64,000 nt of DNA from Mycobacterium sp. ELW1 (GCF_008329905.1 NZ_CP032155.1:5828001-5892000); one strand, 5' to 3'. Shown: positions 46,568 through 57,509, numbered from the stretch's first letter. Translations and numbers: made by a program. Notes: a model not told the origin generated them from the letters alone.

Positions 46568-47941
46568 ATGCCGAAGCAGACGCAGATCGACGCGGACGTC
46601 GTCATAGTCGGGGCCGGGCTGTCCGGAATGATTGCCGCCCGCGCTGTGCTGGCGGCCGGGCTGACACCGGTGGTCCTGGAGGCCGACGAGCGCGTCGGCG
46701 GTCGCATCCTCACCGAGGAGGTCATACCGGGCCTGCCCGTCGAGCTCGGCGCCCAGTGGATCGGCGACACCCACGAGAGGATGTTCCGGCTGGCCGCCGA
46801 GCTCGGCGTCGAGACCTACCCACAGTTCGACGACGGCGAGACGTCCTACGACCTGGTCGGGTCGGGAGTGTTGCGCGAGAGCGAATTCCATGCGCGCTTC
46901 GCCGACGAGCTGGCCGAGTTGGAGCGTGTACTGCGCCGGCTGGACGACCTTGCCACCGAGGTGCCCGTCGACGCTCCGTGGTCGGCAACCCAAGCGGCTG
47001 AGTGGGATTCCATCACCGCGGGGGCATGGTACGACGCCCAGGGATTGTCACCGGTGGCTCGCACCTTGGTGGAGATCTGTACGGTCGGGATTCTCGCGGT
47101 GCCGACCGCCGAGGTGTCGTTTCTGCACCTGCTGTTCACCATTCAGACCTGCGGGGTGACCTCGGAGCTGTTCGCCGAATCCGAAGGAGGCGCACAGACC
47201 ACCCGGTTCGTCGGCGGCACCGGCGAGATCCCGCGCCGGCTGGCTGCGCTGATCGCCGATCACATCATGCTGACGGTCCCCGTCCAGCTGATCGAGCACT
47301 CCGCCGACGGCGTGCGCGTGCACTGCCGCGGCGGAGTGATCGCCCGCGGCCGCCGGGTGATCGTGGCCATCTCACCGACCCTCGCAGGCCGGATCATGTA
47401 CGACCCTCCGCTTCCCGGGATGCGCGACCAGCTCACCCAGCGGCTGCCCAACGGATCTGCCATGAAGGCTTTCTTTGTCTACGACGAACCGTTCTGGCGC
47501 ACTGACGGATTCAACGGTCAGCTGATCTCGGACGTCGGCCCCGCCCGGATGTCCAATGACACCTGCATCCCCGGCGACGATCACGGGGTGATCCTGATGT
47601 TCCTCGAAGGCGAACAGGCCCGCACCTTCGGTCGCCTACCCGAAGATGAACGGCGTGCCGCGCTGACAGCGGAGCTGGTGCGCCACTACGGCGGCAAGGC
47701 CGCCCATCCCGAGTTCTACGTCGACGGCGAATGGTCGGACCGGCAGTGGACCCGTGGCTGCTACAACGCCAACCTGGGCCCGCATGTGTGGACGGCCTAC
47801 GGTCCGGCCCTGTCGGCGCCTATCGGCGTGATCCATTGGGCATCAACCGATACCGCGACGTACTGGAGCGCCTATATGGAGGGTGCCGTCGATGCCGGCG
47901 AGCGGGCTGCTGCCGAAGTGATCGACGCACTGGCCGGCTGA
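46568..47941 (+). CDS. Flavin-containing amine oxidase (MAO-type)
   Basis: 457 residues. Dinucleotide-binding motif VVIVGAGLSGMIAARAV, then LEADERVGGRI and PVELGAQWIG. The C-terminus has the MAO signature: GCYNA (Cys at the place where MAO binds FAD covalently) followed by WASTDTATYWSAYMEGAVDAGERAA. It likely oxidises a primary amine or polyamine with release of hydrogen peroxide. It is 29 bp downstream of the amino-acid transporter on the same strand, perhaps linked to amine or amino acid uptake. No export signal is seen. Confidence 0.88.
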   Translation: MPKQTQIDADVVIVGAGLSGMIAARAVLAAGLTPVVLEADERVGGRILTEEVIPGLPVELGAQWIGDTHERMFRLAAELGVETYPQFDDGETSYDLVGSGVLRESEFHARFADELAELERVLRRLDDLATEVPVDAPWSATQAAEWDSITAGAWYDAQGLSPVARTLVEICTVGILAVPTAEVSFLHLLFTIQTCGVTSELFAESEGGAQTTRFVGGTGEIPRRLAALIADHIMLTVPVQLIEHSADGVRVHCRGGVIARGRRVIVAISPTLAGRIMYDPPLPGMRDQLTQRLPNGSAMKAFFVYDEPFWRTDGFNGQLISDVGPARMSNDTCIPGDDHGVILMFLEGEQARTFGRLPEDERRAALTAELVRHYGGKAAHPEFYVDGEWSDRQWTRGCYNANLGPHVWTAYGPALSAPIGVIHWASTDTATYWSAYMEGAVDAGERAAAEVIDALAG

Positions 47942-47943
47942 GT

Positions 47944-49164
47944 TCAGACGGCCACGTCGAGGCGGGCCATGCCGCGCAGCGTGACGTGCGGTTTGTAGGT
48001 CGGCTCAGCGGCCAGCCGGGCGTGCGGGAAGCGTCGGGTCACCGCGGTCAGCGCCACCGTGGCCTCCATGCGCGCCAGCGGCGCACCGAGGCAGAAGTGC
48101 GGTCCGTGCCCGAATGCCAGGTGGCGGATCGGGTTTCGCGTCGGATCGAATTCGTCGGGCCGTTCGGTCAAGGCCGGGTCGCGATGCGCTGCCGCCAGCA
48201 GCAGCATCATGATGTCGCCCTTGGGGATTCGGGTGTCACCGATCTGCATGTCCGCGCCGGCCACCCGGCTGACCAGCTGCACCGGCGGGTCGTAGCGCAG
48301 TGTCTCCTCGATGATGTTCGGGGCCAGGCCCGGGCCGGCACTCAATGCCGTCCAGTGCTCGCGGTGCCGCAACATCGCCAGGATGGCGTTGGCGATCAGG
48401 TTGACCGTCGTCTCGTGGCCTGCGATCAGCAGCAGGTTGCAGGTCGCGACGATCTCCTCTTCGGTGAGCTGGTCACCGGATTCCTCCACGGCGATCAGAC
48501 CCGACATCAAGTCGTCGCGTGGCTCCGCGCGGCGGCGCTCCAGCAGATCGCGCAGGTAGCCGCGCAACCACATTCCGGCCTTCAGACGTTCTTCCAGACC
48601 CTGGGGCTCACCGGTGAACGTGGCGAAGGGATCCAGCCCTTGGGCCAAAAGTGTTGATGCCGAGCTGAATTGCGGTTCATCCTCGATCGGCACGCCGAGC
48701 AGCCGACAGATCACCGCCACCGGGAGCGGATGAGCCAGCTGCTCGATGGCATCGAATTCGCTTGTCTCGGAGGCTTTGTCGAGAAGGTCGTCGACCATCG
48801 TGGTGATGTCGGGCTCCAGCGCTTTGACCACTCGCGGCGAGAACGCCTTGCTGACCAGTTTGCGCAACCGGGTGTGATCAGGCGGGTCGAGGAACAGAAA
48901 GCCGGGGGTGCCGAACGGCCGGGGCTGCTCGCCGGCTTCGATGGCCCGCTGCGCGGCGGTCGATTTCAGCCGGTCACTGCACGAATCGGGGTGCCGCAGC
49001 ACCTCGTCGCAGTCGGTGAAGCTGGACATCACGTGCAGGGTGGACTCGGGAATCAGCATCGGGCTGCGCTCGAGGATCTGCCGGTAGACCGGGTACGGGT
49101 TCGCCCGGTTGGCGGGGTCGAGCAGTTTTACCAGCAGCTCTTGCGGCTCGGTGGCAGCAGTCAT
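47944..49164 (-). CDS. Cytochrome P450
   Basis: 406 residues, a soluble class I bacterial P450. Haem-ligand Cys358 is in FGHGPHFCLGAPLARME, the ExxR motif in EETLR, and the I-helix oxygen-activation AGHETT at 248-253. The substrate cannot be inferred. It converges on the amine oxidase gene with a 2-bp gap. No ferredoxin gene is visible beside it. Confidence 0.93.
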   Translation of the reverse strand: MTAATEPQELLVKLLDPANRANPYPVYRQILERSPMLIPESTLHVMSSFTDCDEVLRHPDSCSDRLKSTAAQRAIEAGEQPRPFGTPGFLFLDPPDHTRLRKLVSKAFSPRVVKALEPDITTMVDDLLDKASETSEFDAIEQLAHPLPVAVICRLLGVPIEDEPQFSSASTLLAQGLDPFATFTGEPQGLEERLKAGMWLRGYLRDLLERRRAEPRDDLMSGLIAVEESGDQLTEEEIVATCNLLLIAGHETTVNLIANAILAMLRHREHWTALSAGPGLAPNIIEETLRYDPPVQLVSRVAGADMQIGDTRIPKGDIMMLLLAAAHRDPALTERPDEFDPTRNPIRHLAFGHGPHFCLGAPLARMEATVALTAVTRRFPHARLAAEPTYKPHVTLRGMARLDVAV

Positions 49165-49180
49165 CTACCTATTGTGCACG

Positions 49181-51338
<2,158 letters not shown>

Positions 51339-51463
51339 GACCGAGAAGATACCGACTTTGCCTGTGCGGCTCGTCATTTGCCCCGATGTCGCGGAGAGTT
51401 TCGGTTCCTTGACTGGCAGACGGGTTTTTCGGCCATTCTTGCCATTACCCGGAATCTGCGCAC

Positions 51464-51522
51464 CATAATTTTCTCCGATGATCCGCCAGTGTCGACGGAT
51501 CACCCTACATAAGGAGAAATCG
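51464..51522 (+). promoter_or_regulatory. Predicted promoter and 5' UTR of the LpqH-like gene
   Basis: CATAAT at 51464-51469 is a plausible -10; TTGCCA at 51439-51444 is a weak -35 with a 19-bp spacer. A 7-bp inverted repeat (TGATCCG, 51479-51485, with CGGATCA, 51496-51502) lies in the leader. AAGGAG precedes the GTG start. Confidence 0.35.
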
Positions 51523-52035
51523 GTGAAACGTGCCCTGGTGGTGACCGTTGCCGGCGCCGCGGTCTTGGTGGCCGGCTTGTCAGGTTGTTCGAAAGATGAC
51601 AACAAATCAACGTCGACGACGAGCGAAAAAGCAACTACATCCGCGGCCGCGACGACGACGAGTGCGGCTGGATCCCCCAGCGCGACCGCCGGTGCAGGGA
51701 CCGCCAAGGTGACGATCGACGGCCAGGCGCAGAACGTCCAGGGTCAGGTCGTCTGCGCGACGGCCGGCGGCAACCTCAACATCGCGATCGGGGAGGCGAC
51801 CACCGGCATCGCCGCCGTCCTGTCCGCGGACGCCTCGTCGGTGCAGTCCGTCGGCCTGGGGAATGTCAACGGCGTGACGCTGGGCTACACCGCGGGTGTG
51901 CCTGGTGGGGCGAATGCCACCGCGACCAAGGACGGCAACACCTACAAGATCAGCGGAACTGCGACGGGCGTCGACATGGCCAACCCGATGCAGCCGGTGA
52001 CCAAGCCCTTCGAAATTCAGGTCACCTGCCCGTAG
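51523..52035 (+). CDS. LpqH-family (19 kDa antigen) lipoprotein
   Basis: 170 residues, GTG start behind AAGGAGAAAT. The lipobox LSGC places the lipidated Cys at 22. A Thr/Ser/Ala-rich spacer (to ~65) leads to the LpqH domain ([29 protein letters not shown] and the C-terminal FEIQVTCP), with two Cys that likely form a disulfide. LpqH is a surface lipoprotein and TLR2 ligand in M. tuberculosis. Its cell function is not well defined. A strong bidirectional terminator follows. Confidence 0.92.
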   Translation: MKRALVVTVAGAAVLVAGLSGCSKDDNKSTSTTSEKATTSAAATTTSAAGSPSATAGAGTAKVTIDGQAQNVQGQVVCATAGGNLNIAIGEATTGIAAVLSADASSVQSVGLGNVNGVTLGYTAGVPGGANATATKDGNTYKISGTATGVDMANPMQPVTKPFEIQVTCP

Positions 52036-52050
52036 CGGCAGGCAGGACGA

Positions 52051-52083
52051 AGCGGCGGCGCCCCGAGGGGTCGCCGCCGCTTT
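52051..52083. terminator. Bidirectional terminator hairpin
   Basis: A 10-bp GC stem (AGCGGCGGCG, 52051-52060, with its complement 52072-52081), with an inner CCCC/GGGG extension, ends in TTT on the plus strand. It lies between convergent lpqH-like and acyltransferase genes. Confidence 0.75.
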
Positions 52084-52090
52084 CGTTGAG

Positions 52091-53452
52091 TTAGACCCCG
52101 ACCGCCTTTTCGAGCCCGGCCAGCGAGTCCTCGAGCTGGGTGAGCAGCCGTTGCAGATGCGGAATGCTGCGCCGGCAGCCGACCAAGCCGAAGTCGAGAT
52201 TGTCGGCGTTGTTGGACATCGTGATGTTGAGCGCTTGGCCATCGAGCGCGATCGACAACGGATAGTTGCCGTCCAGGCGTGCGCCGTGCCAGTACAGCGG
52301 CTCGCGGGCGCCGGGCACGTTGGAGATCACGATGTTGAACGGGGGCGCTGCGGCGGCGGCCAGCGCAGGCAGCAGGGTCAGGGCCAGCGGCGCCATGTTG
52401 AACGCCGACAAGGCCAGCTGCTGGATCTTGGGCAGCTGCAGGAACACCTCTTTGTTGCCGCTGATCGACGCGTTGATCGCCGCCAGGCGCTTGGCCGGGT
52501 CACTCTCGTCGGTGGCCAGGTTGCACAGGATGGCGCCGACCTGGTTGCCGCCACTGGACTGGTCGGCCTCGTCGCGCAGATTGACCGGAACCATGGCGAT
52601 CAGCGGTTTGTCGGGCAGGGCATCCTGCTCGATCAGGTAGGCCCGCAGGGCACCGGCGCACATCGCCAGGATGACGTCGTTGACGGTGACACCGGCGGCG
52701 TCCTTGATCGCGATGATGCGTTTGAGCGGCCAGGACTGCGCGGCCACGCGACGGGCTCCACCGATCGGGACGTTGAACATCGTCTTGGGAGCTTCGAACG
52801 GCAGGGTCAGCTGCTGTTCGAGCAGGGCCGCTCGGGCGATGGTCACCGCGGAGGGGGCCAGCCCGGCGAGTGATCCGGCCGCTCGTCTCAGCCCGCCCAG
52901 TGGCGACCCGCGGCCCTTGTCTTTGGTGCGTGCGCGCGGCCCGATGGTCCACGGCGCCCGGATCTCGTCGCCCTGCGGATCCGTCGAGAGCGTGCGCCGG
53001 GTCAGCTTCATCGCCGAGACGCCGTCGAGCAGCGAGTGGTGAACCTTGGTGTAGACGGCGACCCGCCCGTCGTTGAGCCCTTCGACCAGATGGGTCTCCC
53101 ACAGCGGCCGGTGCCGATCGAGCAGACTGCCGTGCAGCCGCGAGGTCAGCTCGAGGAGTTCACGGACCCGGCCCGGCTGGGGCAGCGCCGAGCGGCGCAG
53201 GTGGTATTCGAGGTCGATGTCCCGATCGAAGGCCCAGGTCAGGTTCGCGATGCCGCCGAAGAACGCACCGGGATGCTTGCGGAACGTCGGCTGCACGTCC
53301 TGGTAGGTGAGCAGATCGTTGTAGATCCCGGCCAGGAACTCCGGACCCATGCCCTCGGGTGGCTCGAACAGCTGCAGGCCGCCGACGTGCATGGGATGTT
53401 CTCGCGACTCGGCCAGCAAGAACATCGAGTCGGTCGGTGAAATCAGCTCCAT
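52091..53452 (-). CDS. Wax ester synthase/diacylglycerol acyltransferase (WS/DGAT)
   Basis: 453 residues. The catalytic motif HHSLLDG lies near residue 138, with PLWETHLVEGL before it and the C-terminal NIVISNVPGAREPLYWHGARL conserved in mycobacterial Tgs proteins. It uses acyl-CoA to make triacylglycerol or wax ester. No signal peptide is seen; the enzymes associate with membranes or lipid bodies. Which of the many mycobacterial paralogues it corresponds to is not decided. Confidence 0.93.
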   Translation of the reverse strand: MELISPTDSMFLLAESREHPMHVGGLQLFEPPEGMGPEFLAGIYNDLLTYQDVQPTFRKHPGAFFGGIANLTWAFDRDIDLEYHLRRSALPQPGRVRELLELTSRLHGSLLDRHRPLWETHLVEGLNDGRVAVYTKVHHSLLDGVSAMKLTRRTLSTDPQGDEIRAPWTIGPRARTKDKGRGSPLGGLRRAAGSLAGLAPSAVTIARAALLEQQLTLPFEAPKTMFNVPIGGARRVAAQSWPLKRIIAIKDAAGVTVNDVILAMCAGALRAYLIEQDALPDKPLIAMVPVNLRDEADQSSGGNQVGAILCNLATDESDPAKRLAAINASISGNKEVFLQLPKIQQLALSAFNMAPLALTLLPALAAAAAPPFNIVISNVPGAREPLYWHGARLDGNYPLSIALDGQALNITMSNNADNLDFGLVGCRRSIPHLQRLLTQLEDSLAGLEKAVGV

Positions 53453-53631
53453 CGATGACCTCCGCTTAGATGTCTAACCCGTGTGCCCGTTACACCGGTT
53501 TGCCACACGGAATTCATCGCGATGTCGAACCCGGATTCGCGGCGGACGCCACGAGTGTGCGAACTGATACGCCCGCGCCGGAGTGTCGCGGATGAAACCG
53601 CACGACGGAATGGTGTTGGGTGCCGCGCGGG

Positions 53632-53916
53632 TCAGCGGTGACCACCACCGCCTCCACCGCCGCCACCGCTGTGGTTGCCGCCGTTGAAGCCAGGCTCGGC
53701 CACCTCGGCCTCGGTGAGCTGATCGCTGGTGTCGGGAATGATCGTCGGGGCGCAGTTCATCGAGAAGCTGTCCTCGGTGTCGCTGTCCTGGCACTGGGCC
53801 GCCAGCCGCGGCGCGGGGTCGGCGATGGCGAACACCGCGACAGCCGGGGCGGCCGCGATCACCAATCCGATTGCGGCGTAAAGCAATCGTCGGGTGCTGG
53901 TCGAAGCGCTCGTCAT
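53632..53916 (-). CDS. Small secreted Gly-rich hypothetical protein
   Basis: 94 residues from the ATG at 53914-53916, chosen over an ATG at 53940 because AGGGGG sits just upstream. Signal/anchor helix (about 10-32), then AQCQDSDTEDSFSMNCAPTIIPDTSDQLTEAEVAEPGFNGG (quoted in parts: two Cys, acidic) and a C-terminal glycine run. It resembles small exported mycobacterial proteins with the SMNCAPTIIPDTS-like motif; function unknown. Confidence 0.65.
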   Translation of the reverse strand: MTSASTSTRRLLYAAIGLVIAAAPAVAVFAIADPAPRLAAQCQDSDTEDSFSMNCAPTIIPDTSDQLTEAEVAEPGFNGGNHSGGGGGGGGGHR

Positions 53917-54034
53917 GATCTCAAACCCCCTGGCATACACCGTTGAATCCTCAAAGCGCCAGGGTAGGTGAGGTTCCTGGGAATCGCGACGCGTCGGGCG
54001 CTATTCACAGCCATGCCGCAGGCAGGGCGGCGAT

Positions 54035-54307
54035 TCACGTAACGACGACCACCAGCAGGTAGACGCTGAACAGGATCGGCAGAACCGGCGCAGACCAGAA
54101 GGCCGCGGCCTTGAGCGTGTGCCTGTGGCGGACGGCTAAGGCCACTGCGATCGAGGTGAGGGCAACCAGCACGATGGCACCGGAGAGCACCCAGAAGCGC
54201 ACTGGCGTAGTTGCCGCGATGATCGCAGTTGCGCCGAGCCAGACGATGTAACCGACTACCGCCCCGATGAGGGCGGACAGCATCCTGCGTATCGGTGTGG
54301 TCGCCAT
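54035..54307 (-). CDS. Small three-helix membrane protein, third gene of T7SS-like cassette
   Basis: 90 residues. Three hydrophobic helices can be seen: ALIGAVVGYIVWLGATAIIAA, FWVLSGAIVLVALTSIAVALAV and AFWSAPVLPILFSVYLLVVVV. The ATG shares a base with the TGA of the upstream WXG-type gene (TGATG), so it is translationally coupled. I recognise no family. Coupled tiny membrane proteins behind type VII effectors are sometimes immunity proteins; that is a hypothesis here. Alternatively it could be a membrane accessory of secretion. Confidence 0.65.
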   Translation of the reverse strand: MATTPIRRMLSALIGAVVGYIVWLGATAIIAATTPVRFWVLSGAIVLVALTSIAVALAVRHRHTLKAAAFWSAPVLPILFSVYLLVVVVT

Positions 54308-55401
54308 CAGACGACGACCACTCCAGGCTGCGGCGGTCGACTCGGCAGCCTGGTGTTGAGATTGTCGGCGAACACCTGCCACACGGCCTTATTCAGCCAG
54401 CTGGTGCCCGGTATGAGGCTGAGGTCTGACACGGGACCCGATGCGGCGACGCGCAATTCCCAAGTCAGGCGTCCGGGTATCGGACTTGCCGGCGCTTGGA
54501 CGACGCTGAAAGTGATTGTGCGGCCGGCACCTTCGTTATGGCCCGGCAGCGATACGAAGGTAAAGCTGTCGGGGGTGACACTCATAACCTTCACCGGCTC
54601 GTTCTCACCAAACGGTCCTGTGAGGTTGATCGTGGCACCTTCGACTAGGTCAGCCGGATCCGCGGTGAAGGTGAAGTAATTGTTGAAATGCGCCCGGATC
54701 TCACTCATGATCTGCTCTTTCGTCCAGCCCTCCGGTGTGCTGAACGGGTAGCCGTAGTGATAGCTGCCATACCCTCCGCCGGGCGCGGGAGGGTCGCTGG
54801 TGTCATCCGCCGGAGAATCCTTAAAGCGGAGGGCGCTTGCGGGCTGCACGACGTTCTCCCCCTCACCGTCGAGGAAGTTCGCAGCACCGACACCTGCCGT
54901 GGCATTCCGTATTCGCGCCGCGATCTGGCAATCAGCGACGACGAGTTCGCCTACCCGGGCTCCTATGTCCGTAGCGAAGGCTTCAGCCTCAGCCTGCCAA
55001 ATTGCCATGTCCGCCGGTCTGACCGTATTGCGGGTGGTGACCGAAAAGTCCTCCCCGACAACGAATCCAGCTTCGCTTGCTCGATGCACCGAATCAATGA
55101 CTCGCTGTTTGGCATACGCGATCTGATCAGCGCCACGCTCAGCGATTCGCGCGGCTTCGTGAAGCCGGTCAGCCACGCCGGTGACGCGCAGACGGTCCGA
55201 GAAAGCCCGTACTTGGGCGGCCTCAGAGGCCGAGCCGTCCCACCGGGTGCCACCCGGAACGGATATCTGCGATGAGACGCGCGCGAAAGCGTCCTCCCAC
55301 CCAGCCGCTGTGTCAGTCCAGCGGGCCGCCGCCTCGCTGAGGTGGCCGACATCCCAGGCACGGACCTGCGTTAGCGACGGGATCACACCGATGGCGGCCA
55401 T
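54307..55401 (-). CDS. WXG-type type VII secretion-associated protein with unidentified C-terminal domain
   Basis: 364 residues. The N-terminal ~175 residues are helical with ARWTDTAAGWEDAF and a WDG turn (TRWDGSASEAA), the WXG-like layout of large T7SS substrates. A Gly/Tyr/Pro linker (about 215-235) leads to a ~125-residue domain (EGWTKEQIMSEIRAHFNNYFTF; INLTGPFGENEPVKVM; FVSLPGHNEGAGRTITFSV). The LPGHNEGAGRT segment recalls DUF1990/SRPBCC-like folds, but I cannot assign it. It starts directly at the stop of the EspC-like gene. GC content looks lower than in neighbours, suggesting transfer. Confidence 0.75.
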   Translation of the reverse strand: MAAIGVIPSLTQVRAWDVGHLSEAAARWTDTAAGWEDAFARVSSQISVPGGTRWDGSASEAAQVRAFSDRLRVTGVADRLHEAARIAERGADQIAYAKQRVIDSVHRASEAGFVVGEDFSVTTRNTVRPADMAIWQAEAEAFATDIGARVGELVVADCQIAARIRNATAGVGAANFLDGEGENVVQPASALRFKDSPADDTSDPPAPGGGYGSYHYGYPFSTPEGWTKEQIMSEIRAHFNNYFTFTADPADLVEGATINLTGPFGENEPVKVMSVTPDSFTFVSLPGHNEGAGRTITFSVVQAPASPIPGRLTWELRVAASGPVSDLSLIPGTSWLNKAVWQVFADNLNTRLPSRPPQPGVVVV

Positions 55402-55689
55402 CTACACCTCGGCTGCCAGAACACGCAGGTTACTGGCCGAGTGATCCTCATTCACTTCATAGTGCGCGGCCGTGATGCTGAGGCTCGCGGCGGTGTCCTG
55501 CATCCGTGCACCCATCGCACGGGCGGCGACGGCAGCGTCGGCGTCGGCTTCATTGATGGCCGCGACCGTCGCCTGCCACGTCGACCCACTGGGCGCGTAG
55601 TTAGTCCCGGCGGCTATCGCCGCGCCAAGGGACCGACAATCCGTGGCTAGCTGGTTCAATCCGACGCAGCTGGTGTCCAGCAAACCCAT
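55402..55689 (-). CDS. EspC-like type VII secretion partner protein
   Basis: 95 residues, a helical hairpin: VGLNQLATDCRSLGAAIAAG, a central GSTWQATVAAINEADADAAVAARAMGARM and a C-terminal AAHYEVNEDHSASN. The YEVNE fits the YxxxD/E secretion motif of type VII substrates. It resembles the EspC/DUF2580 group that pairs with larger WXG proteins. The gene for such a protein begins at the next base after its stop. No ESX core genes are in the window, so it would use a system encoded elsewhere. Confidence 0.75.
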   Translation of the reverse strand: MGLLDTSCVGLNQLATDCRSLGAAIAAGTNYAPSGSTWQATVAAINEADADAAVAARAMGARMQDTAASLSITAAHYEVNEDHSASNLRVLAAEV

Positions 55690-55734
55690 AGCGCCGATCT
55701 TAGGAGCTGGTCCCCGACCAGCAAGTCACCGCAA

Positions 55735-56172
55735 TCAGCCGGCCGTGCCGATGCCGCTTCGGGAGATCGTGAATCCGCGACCGCCCGCCGCGGTGCAGCT
55801 GACCCCGCTCTCTTCGGAGCGGCACGTGAATTGCCCGAGCGCCATCGTCTTCCCGTAGGCGAGCATGGGGATCCCCGGTGCAGCATTGCCGAGGCAGCTC
55901 ACGCCGGTACAGGACTTGAAGGTGCCGTCGTTGTTCAACGTCACCGACTGGGGCGGGGTGTCGGTCTGGCAGTACACCCCGTCCTCACCGACGCGGCCCC
56001 CGGTGTTGATCTCACAACTGATGTTGCGCGACGGCGAGTAGAAGCCGCAGTACTGGCCTACCGATGTGCAGACCGACTCGTCAGCCGCCGCACCCGGTGC
56101 ATCGAGAAGCGAGCCGACGACGAAAACGGTTGTCGCTGCGACAAACACCCGAGCCCGGAGATCTTTCGCCAT
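55735..56172 (-). CDS. Secreted Cys-rich hypothetical protein
   Basis: 145 residues from ATG at 56172 (an in-frame ATG at 56256 would put 28 charged residues ahead of the signal). Signal peptide about 8-31 (VFVAATTVFVVGSLLDAPGAAA). The mature part has eight Cys, e.g. SVCTSVGQYCGFYSPSRNISCEI, VYCQTD, KSCTGVSCLG, FTCRSEESGVSCTAAGG. The pattern suggests a disulfide-stabilised exported domain seen in other mycobacteria; no function is assigned. It ends 45 bp before the EspC-like gene on the same strand. Confidence 0.72.
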   Translation of the reverse strand: MAKDLRARVFVAATTVFVVGSLLDAPGAAADESVCTSVGQYCGFYSPSRNISCEINTGGRVGEDGVYCQTDTPPQSVTLNNDGTFKSCTGVSCLGNAAPGIPMLAYGKTMALGQFTCRSEESGVSCTAAGGRGFTISRSGIGTAG

Positions 56173-56296
56173 GCTTACTACCTTGACTGAAGATCCGTGG
56201 ATGCGCTGGCGATCGGGCAAACCACCTGCGTCGAGCGTGCGGGTTGTCGTCGACATTTCGTGCCTTTACCACCGAGAACCCGCACGGTCGGCGAAC

Positions 56297-56331
56297 AAAA
56301 GCCCCGCAACCCACAACGGGGTCCGGGGCTT
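56297..56331 (-). terminator. Rho-independent terminator of tRNA-Ser(CGA)
   Basis: On the minus strand the tRNA CCA end is followed by AAGCCCCG pairing with CGGGGCTT (56324-56331 and 56299-56306), an 8-bp stem followed by TTTTGTT. Confidence 0.75.
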
Positions 56332-56332
56332 A

Positions 56333-56423
56333 TGGCGGTGGCGGAGGGATTTGAACCCTCGGACGGGGGTTACCCGTCACACGCTTTCGAGGCGTGCTCC
56401 TTAGGCCGCTCGGACACGCCACC
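56333..56423 (-). tRNA. tRNA-Ser (anticodon CGA)
   Basis: On the minus strand GGTGGCG (56417-56423) pairs with CGCCACC (56337-56343); the anticodon loop reads CCTCGAAAG with CGA. Long variable arm, GGTTCAAATCC T-loop, discriminator G and an encoded CCA (56333-56335). Confidence 0.95.
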
Positions 56424-56451
56424 GTCGAAGAGCTTACGTGTCGCGGGTGGG

Positions 56452-56913
56452 CTAACCCAAATCGCGCTGACGAGCGAAAAAGCCCTCCAACAGTGCGGCG
56501 CATTCCTCGGCGAGCACTCCCCCGCGCACCTCCGGCCGGTGCGTCAACCGCCGGTCCCGCACCACGTCCCAAAGTGAGCCCGCCGCACCGGTTTTGGGCT
56601 CCCAGGCACCGAAAACCACCCGCGCCACCCGGGCCATCACCAACGCGCCCGCACACATCGTGCACGGCTCGACGGTCACCGCCAGCGTGGTCCCCGCCAG
56701 CCGCCACCCGTCGCCGTAGACCTGGGCCGCCGCCCGCAGCGCCAGGATCTCGGCGTGTGCGGTCGGGTCACCGAGCTTCTCGCGGGCGTTGGCCGCCCGG
56801 GCCAGCTCGGTGCCGTCGGGTCCGAACACCACCGCACCGATCGGCACATCCTCGGACCCGGCCAGTGCGGCGGCGTCGATGGCCGCGCGCACCTGGAGTT
56901 CGTCGCGATTCAC
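56452..56913 (-). CDS. tadA: tRNA adenosine(34) deaminase
   Basis: 153 residues. The zinc deaminase site is HAE (53-55) plus PCTMC (Cys84, Cys87). The C-terminal GAWEPKTGAAGSLWDVVRD matches TadA, which makes inosine 34 in tRNA-Arg(ACG). It is syntenic with Rv3752c, and its start overlaps the end of the upstream partner gene by 4 bp. Confidence 0.93.
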   Translation of the reverse strand: MNRDELQVRAAIDAAALAGSEDVPIGAVVFGPDGTELARAANAREKLGDPTAHAEILALRAAAQVYGDGWRLAGTTLAVTVEPCTMCAGALVMARVARVVFGAWEPKTGAAGSLWDVVRDRRLTHRPEVRGGVLAEECAALLEGFFARQRDLG

Positions 56914-57428
56914 CGCTCGAGGCGGTCGAGCACTGCTGACAGCTCGTCGGCGAAACCCATCTCCCGCGCGATCCGGCCGAGTTGTTCGTCGGCGTAAAGA
57001 TCGGTCTCGTCGAGGATCACGCTCAGCACCGGCTCGGGCAGCCCGATGTCGGCCAGGACAGCGAGATCACCCTCCTCGAAGGGGTCGGCATCTTCGAGAT
57101 CTTCCGGCGAAATGTCGGCGTCCAGAGTCTCCAGCGCCTCGGCGGCAATGTCGTAATCCAGTGCCGCCGTCGCGTCCGACAACAGCAGCCGAGTACCCGA
57201 CGGCGCCGGCCGAACGATCAGAAAGAACTCGTCGTCGATGTCCAGTAACCCGAACACCGCGCCGGCGCTGCGCAATTCTCGCAACTCCGTCTCGGCGGCA
57301 GCCAGGCTGGTCAAAACCTTTGCGCTCATGGCTGAGCAACGCCACTTGCCGTCCTCGCGAACCACGGCCACCCCGAAGCCATCCGGGGCCTCCGACCCGG
57401 GGCTGTTCTGGGCGCGCTGTGCTTCCAT
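56910..57428 (-). CDS. tRNA adenosine deaminase-associated protein (Rv3753c-like)
   Basis: 172 residues, acidic, no catalytic motif. It has FGVAVVREDGKWRCSAM, LRELRSAGAVFGLLDIDDEFF and a C-terminal acidic helical region (DLYADEQLGRIAREMGFADEL). The actinobacterial family is named only for its constant position next to tadA. The ATG at 57428 is preferred; the much longer upstream frame is antisense to tyrA. A role in TadA function is inferred from the 4-bp coupling alone. Confidence 0.87.
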   Translation of the reverse strand: MEAQRAQNSPGSEAPDGFGVAVVREDGKWRCSAMSAKVLTSLAAAETELRELRSAGAVFGLLDIDDEFFLIVRPAPSGTRLLLSDATAALDYDIAAEALETLDADISPEDLEDADPFEEGDLAVLADIGLPEPVLSVILDETDLYADEQLGRIAREMGFADELSAVLDRLER

Positions 57429-57509
57429 GGGCGCATACGCTAGTCGCTGATCAGGCCTTTTGACCAGGTACCCGTCGGCTGTGCGGTTTGGATGTGTAAA
57501 CCTGGACAT

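Noticed and set aside
51339..51707. N-terminal extension of the haloalkane dehalogenase and antisense overlap with the LpqH gene
   Set aside because: The extension has no homology and runs antisense across the lpqH promoter and coding start; ATG at 51338 matches the family N-terminus.
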